A stretch of 64,000 nt of DNA, taken from Sphingomonas echinoides (lineage in GTDB: Bacteria; Pseudomonadota; Alphaproteobacteria; Sphingomonadales; Sphingomonadaceae). The notes under the pieces are model-generated. The model ran no database searches. It was given only the letters and a program-made list of their open reading frames with translations, and was not told the DNA's origin. Of the stretch, positions 8,787-15,823 are shown in pieces (the stretch's first letter is position 1; each line of letters starts with the position of its first letter). The stretch spans positions 56,207-120,206 of the forward strand of contig NZ_JAPYKK010000011.1 in the NCBI RefSeq assembly GCF_029623395.1, read 5' to 3'. Made by a program: the position numbers and the translations under genes.

Positions 8787-9110
8787 ATGGAGGGTTACAT
8801 ATTCTTGCTGCTGGCATGCGCGACACCTTCCCTTGCCCAAACCAGTACGAATTGCAGCACGATCGGCGGGCAAACCAATTGCGTGACTGATCAACAAGTC
8901 GACCCTGCCTCGGCATTGCTCCAGAGAACTGCCAACCCGCCCCCGTTGGTGTCTGATCAAAGCAATGAAGCGGCGGCAGAGCGACGATCGCGCGCCTACG
9001 CTCAAGTAGGGGATTTGATCGCTAAAGGTGACTGCCCGGCGGCAAATCGGCTCGCAAAGTTCTATGGGCAACGCGACATTGTGAAGGATACTGCTAAGGC
9101 CTGCCCCTGA
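8787..9110 (+). CDS. Small exported hypothetical protein
   Basis: The product is about 107 residues with a clear signal peptide (FLLLACATPSLAQ) and four cysteines in the mature part, placed in pairs (NCSTIGGQTNC near the N-terminus, GDCPAANRLA and KACP near the C-terminus). This pattern suggests two disulfides in a periplasmic protein. The start at 8787 is decided by a strong GGGAGG element just upstream; the frame is open further 5' but without a signal-like start. The family is unnamed to me. It lies between the methylase and the phage-like module. Confidence 0.65.
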   Translation: MEGYIFLLLACATPSLAQTSTNCSTIGGQTNCVTDQQVDPASALLQRTANPPPLVSDQSNEAAAERRSRAYAQVGDLIAKGDCPAANRLAKFYGQRDIVKDTAKACP

Positions 9111-9342
9111 TACTTCGGCGGTAGGGGGCTCCTTGCACACCCCCGGCGGCGGGTCAGGTGGGGCGGAGGGCGGGATCAGAGCGGGTCGCAGTTCGGAGAC
9201 AACCGGAACTACGACCCTGGCCGCCTGCGTCGCTTGGGGGGACTTTAGCGGTTGCCGGCACGGTACATCACAGCGTCCAGATCGCGCCATGGTTTCAAGC
9301 GTCAAAACTTCAGCAGCAGCCGGACCCATCGGATTAGGGCTC

Positions 9343-9576
9343 CTAGTCCTCTCGCTTGCCGAATAGGCGCGGATCGACGCGGAAGAACTGCGCCAGCAGC
9401 GGTACCTCGTTCGTCGGCAACTGATCGGGCCCGGCGCCTCGAGCAAAGCGCGCCACATAGCCCGGTGGCCGGCGTAGCATGCGAGACAACGTTGCGAGGG
9501 TCACGCGATGCTCGGTGGCCAGCGATCGTAGCGTCTCGCGTACCCGGTCGGGTGTGGCGGCGGCGATAGGCTTCAT
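9343..9576 (-). CDS. Small HTH-like DNA-binding protein
   Basis: This 77-residue basic protein has a helix-turn-helix-like arrangement: TPDRVRETLRSLATEHRVT, then LATLSRMLRRPPGYVARF. The C-terminal part contains a conserved-looking LPTNEVPLLAQFFRVDPRLFG segment. It resembles small XRE-like regulators common in sphingomonad genomes; the exact family is uncertain. A GAGG element at proper distance supports the start. It is downstream of two other minus-strand genes (9824 and 10720) and may be in one transcript with them. Confidence 0.65.
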   Translation of the reverse strand: MKPIAAATPDRVRETLRSLATEHRVTLATLSRMLRRPPGYVARFARGAGPDQLPTNEVPLLAQFFRVDPRLFGKRED

Positions 9577-9632
9577 TCGGGCATCCTCGGTTCACCATCG
9601 GCGAGCCACCTACGAAATCAAGAACACGTCCG

Positions 9633-9824
9633 CTACCGCGATGGCATAGAGCCATGGCGGCAAGCAGGGGTGCCGTACGTCAACGCAGCATTATGTAGCA
9701 AACTCGCCAAAGCGATGACCAAGATTTTGCCCTGTGCAGGCGAAGGCATCGCAGGCAGTGATATTGCGCGTAACTCCTCCTTGGAGAGGGCCTTAAGCGG
9801 GTCGATTTTTTGCGGCAGTGTCAT
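9633..9824 (-). CDS. Small hypothetical protein
   Basis: This is a 63-residue frame beginning 11 bases after the stop of the upstream minus-strand gene, suggesting co-transcription. The N-terminal TLPQKIDPLKALSKEELRAI looks like genuine protein sequence, and a short hydrophobic stretch (ILVIALASLL) could be a buried or membrane helix. No good ribosome site is seen and no family is recognised, so this is a tentative call. Confidence 0.35.
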   Translation of the reverse strand: MTLPQKIDPLKALSKEELRAISLPAMPSPAQGKILVIALASLLHNAALTYGTPACRHGSMPSR

Positions 9825-9835
9825 ATCTGGATGCG

Positions 9836-10720
9836 CTAGCGAATGGCTATTTCCCCAACGTCGCCAACTTTCACCATGGGGACTTCGCTAATGTTTCCGT
9901 GGGAGAAAAAGGAGCCCTGCAGTGCAAAGAGCTGTGCCAAGTGGTAGACATGCTCGACAGTTACCCCAAAAACTGTTTTGTATTTCAAGAAGACGGATAC
10001 AGAAATGTATATGGAATGATCTGGAGCTTGGTGTGGAAGAGTAATGTCGAGTTCCAGCCAGAAAGTGTCTTCTTCCATACCGGCGCCAATGGGATTGCAA
10101 ATGCTATCCGGCCCGGAGCCCCGCCCTGGCAACTCGTAAGATACCGACTTTGGGTTTGTGACCATGCCAACGGCACCAGAGGCTTGATAAGTGATATCGG
10201 TTGCTGGGGATTGGCCACTATTGCGAAAGATAAGCTTTATTCTAGGCCGGAACGATTCAACAAAGACGCTCCCAGCGCTGACTGTTACATACGCTCGAAC
10301 TTGCGCTTCCCCGATACGTCTAGCCTCAAAGTTCGCTTCGCGCGCAAGTGCTAATGCGACCCGATTAAGCCACAGCGTTATTCCAAGTCCAATTATGCCA
10401 GCAACGCTAACAATAAGCTGCCACCACGCCCAAACCGAAGCATTCTCAGCGGCTTGCGCAGCGCGCCACTGGGCACAAAGATCGCTCTCCTCACGGGACC
10501 GCTGATCGTGGCATGGCTGCTTTTCTTTGAAGGGCTGGAGTGCCCTTGGGTCAGGCGACGTGGCCGCGGCAGTATCTGCATTGCCGCCGCCGTCGCGATA
10601 GCTGGGGTAAGCATTTGGTTGGTTCGACCCTAAAGTCGTTAGCCACGACCCAATGCCGACGGACGTTATAATTAGTCCGAAGATAGCCGGAGCGAGGAGG
10701 CTCCTATCGCTTCTAAGCAT
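9836..10720 (-). CDS. Hypothetical membrane protein with two TM segments
   Basis: This 294-residue protein has an N-terminal membrane helix (residues 9-30), a hydrophilic loop with two cysteines, and a second helix (about 98-117). A C-terminal domain of about 170 residues follows, with beta-strand pattern (AYVTVSAGSVFVE, RIKLIFRNSGQSPATDI). Proteins with this architecture, two helices followed by a domain containing RNxGxxPA, recur in proteobacterial genomes and phages without assigned function. I infer anchoring in the inner membrane with a cytosolic C-terminal domain. GC content is clearly lower than in the module upstream, suggesting a different origin. Confidence 0.6.
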   Translation of the reverse strand: MLRSDRSLLAPAIFGLIITSVGIGSWLTTLGSNQPNAYPSYRDGGGNADTAAATSPDPRALQPFKEKQPCHDQRSREESDLCAQWRAAQAAENASVWAWWQLIVSVAGIIGLGITLWLNRVALALAREANFEARRIGEAQVRAYVTVSAGSVFVESFRPRIKLIFRNSGQSPATDITYQASGAVGMVTNPKSVSYELPGRGSGPDSICNPIGAGMEEDTFWLELDITLPHQAPDHSIYISVSVFLKYKTVFGVTVEHVYHLAQLFALQGSFFSHGNISEVPMVKVGDVGEIAIR

Positions 10721-10825
10721 TGAATCAGGAACACCGCTGTCAATTTACCCCGCGCCAGCTTGTTCCCGATATTTTGTTCTATGTCCACGATATCTCTTTT
10801 ATTCAATTGCCGATACCACCGCGCG

Positions 10826-12508
10826 TCAGGCGGCAAGCTCCAATGGGCCGCCTAGAGCGTTTGCCAACACGTGCTGCGCCAGTCGCTTGATCCGGCTATC
10901 GTCAGATACCTTGGCCGTCGGGGCCACGCCGGGATCGTTGATGCCGCGCGACTGATCGGACTTGATCCCGAGCGTCTCGAGCAGGACTGGATCGCTGCCC
11001 TCGTTGGTGTGCAGGTAGTGGGCGGTGACCTGATCCAACTGCCCAGGGCGGCGAAGGCGGCCAATGACCTGGTAGTGGACCTGCGGCGACCAATCGAGTT
11101 CGCCGAACACGACGTCGCGGCAATGCTGCTGCAGCCCGTCGAGGCCAGCGCCCGACCGTAGCGAGATCATCATCACCCGGCTGCTGCCGTTGGTGAACGC
11201 CTCCTTGCTGCGCTCCTTTCCTGCCCCGCTCTCCGATCCGGTGTAGAGGACAGGCTCGAACTCGCGCAGTTCCTCCTTCCAGATCTCGTAGACCTCGCGA
11301 TGCCATCCTGCGAGCAGCACCCGCGGTGAATCGCGCAGCAGCAGCTTGACGTAGGCGGCGACCGATCGCGCCTTCGCGATGCCGGTCATCTGCCGCATCT
11401 TGAGGTCGAGCTCGCGCGCGGCGGCACCCGCCTCGACGAAGCTGCCGCGCAGCACGGTCATCGCCAGTGTCCGGGTCAGCGCCTCCTCGTCGGCGACCGC
11501 TCCCCGATCCCACTCGACCTGCCAATCGATGATGTTCGGCCGCGGCATCGATGCGTCGACCGTGGCGTCGTCTTCCGTCCGGCGGAGGAAATAGCCGCTC
11601 TCCCGCAAGTAGGATCCGAGCGCGTCGGGGTTCTTGACTATCTTGTCCCCGCCACACCATTCGCGGGTGAACTCCTCGACGCGGCCTAGCAGGTTCGGTC
11701 GGACGTATTCCATGACCTGGTGGATCTCGCTGCCGTAATTGTAGATCGGGGTCGCGGTCAGGCCAACGCGCAGCTCTGCGCGGCCGGACAGGATCGAGGC
11801 CGCCCTGCCCTTGTCCGTCGTAACGCCGTGGCGAAGCTCCTGCACCTCGTCATAGACGACGGTCTTGAACAGGCCGTCCTTGATGACGTCGACCCAGCCC
11901 GCGACATTCGAATAGCGGAAGAGGTACACGTCGGCGGCCGGGAGGTCGTACGGCTTGGTCCCGGCGATGATATGCACCCGCAGGTTGGTGAACCGCTCCA
12001 GCTGCTTGCGCCACTGCGCGGTGAGGTGCGCTTGAACCACGACGGCGGCTGGCAGCGGCGCGCCCATCGTCAGCGTCGCCGCGGCCGAGATGGTTTTGCC
12101 CAGGCCGACGTCGTCGCCGATCAGCAGCCCGCCATTGTTGATCGCGATCCGCGCGGCCTGGGCTTGGTAGAGATAGGGCTGCATCCCGATCCGGAAGCCC
12201 GGGACCTCGCCCGGCTGCCAAGTGGGCAGCAGGATCGCGTCGCGCTCGGCGATCCGGTCGGTGACGCGCTGCGCGCCGGCGTCGATCGCCTCCTGCTGAT
12301 CGTGCTCGAGCGGATAGCGGAGCATGAACCATTGAAGGTCCGAGCGGATCTCGTCGGTGTCGCTCAGGTGGAGGGTCGTGGCCGTCGTCGGAACGCGCGG
12401 GAACAGCCGCTTGAACGCGATCGCGACGTGCGGCGCCAGGTCGTTGATCGCCCAACGCCCTTTGCCGGAGGGATCAACGCCAAGAGTCAGGGTGCCATAG
12501 GTCTTCAT
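10826..12508 (-). CDS. SNF2-like DEAD/DEAH helicase, phage type
   Basis: This 560-residue superfamily 2 ATPase translocates on or remodels nucleic acid. Visible motifs in order are Walker A (DDVGLGKTIS, about residue 133), motif II as YDEVQELRHG rather than DExH, motif III GLTATPIYN, and a second RecA-like lobe with SLRSGAGLDGLQ (V) and QVIGRLRRPGQ (VI). The last is typical of SNF2-type enzymes in phage replication or host-takeover modules. Its ATG overlaps the stop of the upstream gene by 4 bp (12505-12508), so translation is probably coupled. It is the last and largest gene of a seven-gene minus-strand chain. Confidence 0.85.
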   Translation of the reverse strand: MKTYGTLTLGVDPSGKGRWAINDLAPHVAIAFKRLFPRVPTTATTLHLSDTDEIRSDLQWFMLRYPLEHDQQEAIDAGAQRVTDRIAERDAILLPTWQPGEVPGFRIGMQPYLYQAQAARIAINNGGLLIGDDVGLGKTISAAATLTMGAPLPAAVVVQAHLTAQWRKQLERFTNLRVHIIAGTKPYDLPAADVYLFRYSNVAGWVDVIKDGLFKTVVYDEVQELRHGVTTDKGRAASILSGRAELRVGLTATPIYNYGSEIHQVMEYVRPNLLGRVEEFTREWCGGDKIVKNPDALGSYLRESGYFLRRTEDDATVDASMPRPNIIDWQVEWDRGAVADEEALTRTLAMTVLRGSFVEAGAAARELDLKMRQMTGIAKARSVAAYVKLLLRDSPRVLLAGWHREVYEIWKEELREFEPVLYTGSESGAGKERSKEAFTNGSSRVMMISLRSGAGLDGLQQHCRDVVFGELDWSPQVHYQVIGRLRRPGQLDQVTAHYLHTNEGSDPVLLETLGIKSDQSRGINDPGVAPTAKVSDDSRIKRLAQHVLANALGGPLELAA

Positions 12509-12852
12509 AGCGATGCTCTCCCCGTAGATACGAGATAGACCGGCTTCCCGCCGATCGCGGGCGGCAGGCCCATTGCGGTTCCGGTGACCAAGATCAGCGC
12601 GCTGATCGCTTCGTGCGCGGCGTAGCGCTCGAGTTGGCGGTAGATGACGCGCTTGTTGCAGCGGGTCTTCGCCTCGAGACCGACCGAGCCGAGTAGGAAG
12701 TCGATCCGGTCGGCGGCGCTCAAGCGGTGCTCGCGCTCGAAGCCCGCGCCAGCAGCAGTGAGTGCCTCCTCGATCGACAGCTGTAGCGCCGCCTCGTCGC
12801 CGACCCGCAGTCGCGTCCGGCGCAGCAGCATGACGATCTCTACCGGCGTCAT
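12505..12852 (-). CDS. PD-(D/E)XK nuclease-like phage protein
   Basis: This is a 115-residue protein. RIDFLLGSVGLEAKTR has the spacing of a PD-(D/E)XK nuclease core (Asp, then Glu-x-Lys), preceded by an acidic helix and followed by helical RQLERYAAHE and strand LILVTG. It is shorter than most such nucleases and may be a Holliday-junction-resolvase-like or VRR-NUC-like enzyme; this is inference from motif spacing alone. Both ends overlap neighbours by ATGA (12849-12852 and 12505-12508). Next to a helicase, a role in phage DNA recombination or processing is likely. Confidence 0.6.
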   Translation of the reverse strand: MTPVEIVMLLRRTRLRVGDEAALQLSIEEALTAAGAGFEREHRLSAADRIDFLLGSVGLEAKTRCNKRVIYRQLERYAAHEAISALILVTGTAMGLPPAIGGKPVYLVSTGRASL

Positions 12853-13313
12853 GCTACAGGTCCCTTCCGAGCGCGCTTGGCGAGTTCCCATTCCTTGTTG
12901 ACGCTCGACATCTTCGCGACGTCCTCTGGGAAGATTCCTGCGTTACAATGCGGGCAGGCCGGGACCATGTTCCTTTGCCGGAAATGCTCGTCCATCTGTT
13001 TCGCGGCGATCCGGATTAGGTTGTGCTCTTTGGCCTCCTCGACCGCCGCTCGGTCCCGCTTGATGCGCTCGACCGCGGCACCGTAATTCTGGCAGAGGAT
13101 CTCAAAGGCGTCGAACGGCTCGACGTCCGTCTCGCAGTCCTTGCACCAAACCCGCCGCTCCTTGGGGTCATAGACCATCGCGCGGTGATTGCAGGATGAG
13201 TGAGGACGGCGGGACATGCCGCGCGCGACGCGGATATCTCCGATGTCGATGACCTTGAGGCCGGACAGATAATCCATCTCGACGATCGGCGGATCTTTGG
13301 GCTTGTCCGTCAT
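12849..13313 (-). CDS. Zinc-binding phage hypothetical protein
   Basis: This 154-residue protein has two likely metal sites: a Cys-x-His / Cys-x2-Cys cluster (SSCNHRAMVY and RVWCKDCETD, about residues 39-62) and a C-terminal CPHC near residue 126. Between them is a basic coiled helix. The first cluster resembles zinc-ribbon folds of phage proteins that bind nucleic acid. It overlaps both neighbours by 4 bp. The function is unknown. Some of its residues could instead bind Fe. Confidence 0.62.
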   Translation of the reverse strand: MTDKPKDPPIVEMDYLSGLKVIDIGDIRVARGMSRRPHSSCNHRAMVYDPKERRVWCKDCETDVEPFDAFEILCQNYGAAVERIKRDRAAVEEAKEHNLIRIAAKQMDEHFRQRNMVPACPHCNAGIFPEDVAKMSSVNKEWELAKRARKGPVA

Positions 13314-13756
13314 GCGGTCCTCCGATCGCGGCGGCGGCGCAGGTTCACCGGACGCCCATCCCGATCGACGTAGCGCCGTTCCGAATAGTCTTCATCGAAC
13401 CCCTCGGGCTCGTCGAAATTGAGGATTATCCCCCGATCGTCGATCGTGTACGTCCCGATCGGCGGCTCGTCGAAGATCGCAGTGCGGAGATACGCGCCCG
13501 CGCCGAACGCCTCGGACCGCTTTCCCTGCCGCTGCCACAGCATCACGCAGCGCCAGAACGGAGATCCCTCCGGCGGGTATGGGTTCGCCCTGATCTCGCC
13601 CTTCCCGTTCGTCAGGCTGGGGCCGAAGCGATCGCTCCAGTCGAAATGCCAGATCCGGACGCCATCGGTGATCCGGTAATCGTGAGCATCGCTGAAGGTG
13701 GATATGATGGCCCCGCCGCGCGCGAGGCTGCTCCTCCCGATGTGAATGCAGGTCAT
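13310..13756 (-). CDS. Hypothetical phage protein
   Basis: This 148-residue protein starts at an ATG that overlaps the stop of the 41-aa membrane gene by 4 bp. The same frame is open far upstream, to 14341, but that part is an antisense shadow of the Lar-like gene. The protein has several aromatic strands (RIWHFDWSDRFGPSL, SPFWRCVMLW) and a basic tail rich in arginine. No recognised domain. The gene order suggests it belongs to the phage replication or host-modification module. Confidence 0.58.
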   Translation of the reverse strand: MTCIHIGRSSLARGGAIISTFSDAHDYRITDGVRIWHFDWSDRFGPSLTNGKGEIRANPYPPEGSPFWRCVMLWQRQGKRSEAFGAGAYLRTAIFDEPPIGTYTIDDRGIILNFDEPEGFDEDYSERRYVDRDGRPVNLRRRRDRRTA

Positions 13757-13878
13757 GGACGACGCCCTTTCTCCGCAATCTTCCGAAGTGCGTTGATGTC
13801 GTTCGACAAGCGCCAGAGCGGCCAGCCGAACCAGATCATCGTGACGAACACGTATGCGAAAATGTCGTCCCCGCTCAT
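13753..13878 (-). CDS. 41-residue single-pass membrane protein
   Basis: A very small gene lies between two overlapping neighbours. Its ATG overlaps the stop of the upstream gene (13875-13878) and its stop overlaps the start of the next (13753-13756). The product is a short acidic N-terminus, one membrane helix (IFAYVFVTMIWFGWPLWRL) and a basic tail, predicting N-out or N-in single-pass insertion by the positive-inside rule (tail inside). Perfect 4-bp overlaps at both ends argue that it is a real gene. Function unknown; membrane microproteins in phage early regions often affect host membranes, but nothing here proves that. Confidence 0.6.
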   Translation of the reverse strand: MSGDDIFAYVFVTMIWFGWPLWRLSNDINALRKIAEKGRRP

Positions 13879-14864
13879 ACAATCGTGTCCTTTGCGGGGG
13901 GTGCGGGGAGCGGGGCGCGGGCGAGATCCACGATGTTGTCGAGCTTGCCGATCGCGTAACAAAGGCCCTGCCCGAACCCGTCCCCATAAGTGTTGCGCTC
14001 GTCGCTGATTTGTTGGCGGAGCATGAGCACGCGCAATTCCTCGCGCAGTTGCTGCACTTGCTCCACCATCCCCCGGTCCACCCCCTCGCGCATGGCGGCG
14101 AGGGCCAGCGACCGACTTTCATGCAAAGCACGAAGCGCACCTTGCACAGCAGGATGATCGTTCCATAGCTTCCCTGCGCGAGCGGCATCTTGCTCGCCGG
14201 GACTACCATCCCCGTATAACGGCACGATGGCGCACGCCGCTTTTTGGGCGATTTCGAGGTCGAGCTCGCTGTAACCGATCCCGTCAAACCGACTCGCCAC
14301 CCGCTCGACATCCTCATCCCCGGCGTCGGGGCGGGTGCCAACGATCAAGCCGCAAACCAGCGCCTCGATGTCGACCATGTCGATCATCACACGATCGTCC
14401 GGATCAATGATGGCGCGATCGATCGCGCGGGCATCCCCATACAGCATCTCGATGATCAGCGATCGCGCATAGGTGCCGTCCGAATCACTCGCCCCGGACC
14501 CATCGGGAAGGGTAATGCGTGCCTCGATCGCCGAGGCGAACTGGCGCTCCCAGTCGCTGACTGGGTGGTCGCTGCTCATAAGCCATTCGCGCACGAACTC
14601 GACGGTGTCGGGCTGCGCGTCGGGGCGGGCGGTGTGGGCGAGGCGGATGTTCCAAGCTGCGATAGCTTTAGCCGGGATTGACCATTCCGGCCCTCGCGCG
14701 CCGCAATGAGTGCATTCGACCCAGTACCGCGGATCATGCTCTTCGTCGCCGTCAGGATCGAATCTGGCCGCGTTGCCGCAGTGGGGGCAGGTATCGAGCA
14801 GCAAGGAGATCTCAGCCTGCGTAACATCCTCGCGCATCGGCGCGGCTTTGGCGGGGGCGGTCAT
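13875..14864 (-). CDS. Lar-like zinc-ribbon protein, extended
   Basis: This is a 329-residue protein. Residues about 21-70 match the restriction-alleviation (Lar) zinc ribbon: CPHCGN near the start, then WVECTHCGARGPEW and AIAAWNIR. Lar proteins of phages and Rac-like prophages reduce type I restriction; many Lar-domain proteins have no tested activity. The remainder is an acidic, helix-rich extension with no family I recognise, ending in a Pro-rich tail (PLPAPPAK). Start at 14864 is supported by the 4-bp overlap with the upstream gene. Typical Lar proteins are far shorter, so this is a fusion or a phage-specific expansion. Confidence 0.62.
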   Translation of the reverse strand: MTAPAKAAPMREDVTQAEISLLLDTCPHCGNAARFDPDGDEEHDPRYWVECTHCGARGPEWSIPAKAIAAWNIRLAHTARPDAQPDTVEFVREWLMSSDHPVSDWERQFASAIEARITLPDGSGASDSDGTYARSLIIEMLYGDARAIDRAIIDPDDRVMIDMVDIEALVCGLIVGTRPDAGDEDVERVASRFDGIGYSELDLEIAQKAACAIVPLYGDGSPGEQDAARAGKLWNDHPAVQGALRALHESRSLALAAMREGVDRGMVEQVQQLREELRVLMLRQQISDERNTYGDGFGQGLCYAIGKLDNIVDLARAPLPAPPAKDTIV

Positions 14865-15334
14865 GCGGGGGTTCCTTTTGGACGATCTGCGATGAGTTCG
14901 TGCGCGGCACGGAAGATGTCGCCGACACCATTGAAACGGCGGCTGTTGCCGACGTCGGGGTAAGTCGACCAGTCGGTTGTCTCGGCGTGAACGATGCCGA
15001 CGAGCGCAGACCAGGCGCATTCTTCGTCCCACTCAGGCTCGTAATAGCCGCTGGTCGCGCCGACCATCATAGTGCCCTTAAGCGGGTGAACCGGCGGGCG
15101 CATCCGCACCCGATAACCGGCGCGCGTATCAAAGACGATGTCGTCGCCGTAGCCCTGGAAGGTCGCATGGCACCGGCTCCGATTCCAGCAGGTGCGATCC
15201 CGGATCAGCATGCCGTGGTAGTTGTCCCAGCGCTCGGACCGGAACTGCATGCGGCGATCGTCGAGCAGCGGCAGCAGAGGGGCAGCTCGCTTCGACAACT
15301 TCTTGAGGATGCGGAGGTTCATGCGACGCGCCAT
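14861..15334 (-). CDS. Hypothetical phage protein at head of the seven-gene chain
   Basis: This 157-residue protein starts at an ATG encoding MARRMN; ATG at 15322 or a TTG at 15370 are alternatives, as none has a clear ribosome site. The N-terminus is strongly basic (RRMNLRILKKLSKRA). The rest is a mixed fold with many Trp and Tyr residues (ERWDNYHGML, SGYYEPEWDEECAW). No recognised domain. It is the first gene of the chain, so the promoter should lie between 15340 and the tRNA-like sequence at 15449. Confidence 0.55.
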   Translation of the reverse strand: MARRMNLRILKKLSKRAAPLLPLLDDRRMQFRSERWDNYHGMLIRDRTCWNRSRCHATFQGYGDDIVFDTRAGYRVRMRPPVHPLKGTMMVGATSGYYEPEWDEECAWSALVGIVHAETTDWSTYPDVGNSRRFNGVGDIFRAAHELIADRPKGTPA

Positions 15335-15448
15335 TGGCGTCGCGCAGCTGACCTTTTCGCTTTCCGACAAACTTCCGCTAGCGCGGGGCGGTGTTTCCGG
15401 TACAGATGCAGATAATCGCGGAAGACGCTTTGATTTATCAGGGAAATC

Positions 15449-15499
15449 AGCTGACTCTTAATCAGCGGGTCCTTGGTTCGAGCCCAAGTGCGTCCACCA
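15449..15499 (+). tRNA. 3' half of tRNA-Lys(CTT), probable attachment site
   Basis: The sequence contains an anticodon stem-loop (GCTGA, loop CTCTTAA, TCAGC) with anticodon CTT at 15457-15459, a T-arm (CTTGG TTCGAGC CCAAG) and the acceptor 3' strand TGCGTCC followed by ACCA. The 5' half that would pair with it (GGACGCA plus a normal D-arm) is not present. Such 3' halves are made when an element integrates into a tRNA gene. I therefore read this as the right attachment site of the element on its left. The upstream 26 bases do contain a weak D-stem and partial acceptor match, so a decayed full tRNA is the alternative. Confidence 0.8.
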
Positions 15500-15545
15500 T
15501 CTCTTCTCCAGACGCTAGTTATCCCGGTAGATCCCGGCCACTAGC

Positions 15546-15707
15546 CTAGGCGGGAATAAGCGCCGCTCTGAGCGTCTTCGTGACCGTGACCGGGCTTTTC
15601 CGTCTCGGGTCCAGCGTAACCTGATCTGCCCTCAAAATCAGCTGGTCTGCGTAACGCTGCAAGTGGTTCACCGACCCGTGTGCGTAGCGGCGCACGAGCG
15701 TACGGTG
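15546..15707 (-). pseudogene. C-terminal remnant of a tyrosine-recombinase integrase
   Basis: The minus strand reads about 53 codons ending in a stop at 15546-15548, starting near HRTLVRRYAHGSVNHLQRYA. This matches the box with the nucleophilic tyrosine of phage and island integrases (usually MVRRYAHLSVEHL). The rest of the integrase is absent and the upstream sequence does not continue the family. Its C-terminus points towards the tRNA-Lys sequence 47 bases away, the usual position of an integrase next to its tRNA target. The gene cannot be functional. Confidence 0.65.
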
Positions 15708-15823
15708 GAATAAAGGCTAGTGCGTCTTGCCCGAGCGCCTACGACATACGACACGGTAGCTACTTCCTTCGGCACGCTAGCTGTATTACGTCCATAGCAC
15801 GGTTATAAACTACGGGACGAGAT

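Noticed and set aside
11720..12538. A 272-codon plus-strand frame opposite the helicase
   Set aside because: It mirrors the helicase gene and has no recognised features of its own.
13757..14341. The 5' extension of the 13310 gene
   Set aside because: It is antisense-like, overlaps the Lar-like gene in another frame, and has poor composition; the ATG at 13756 with ATGA overlap is preferred.
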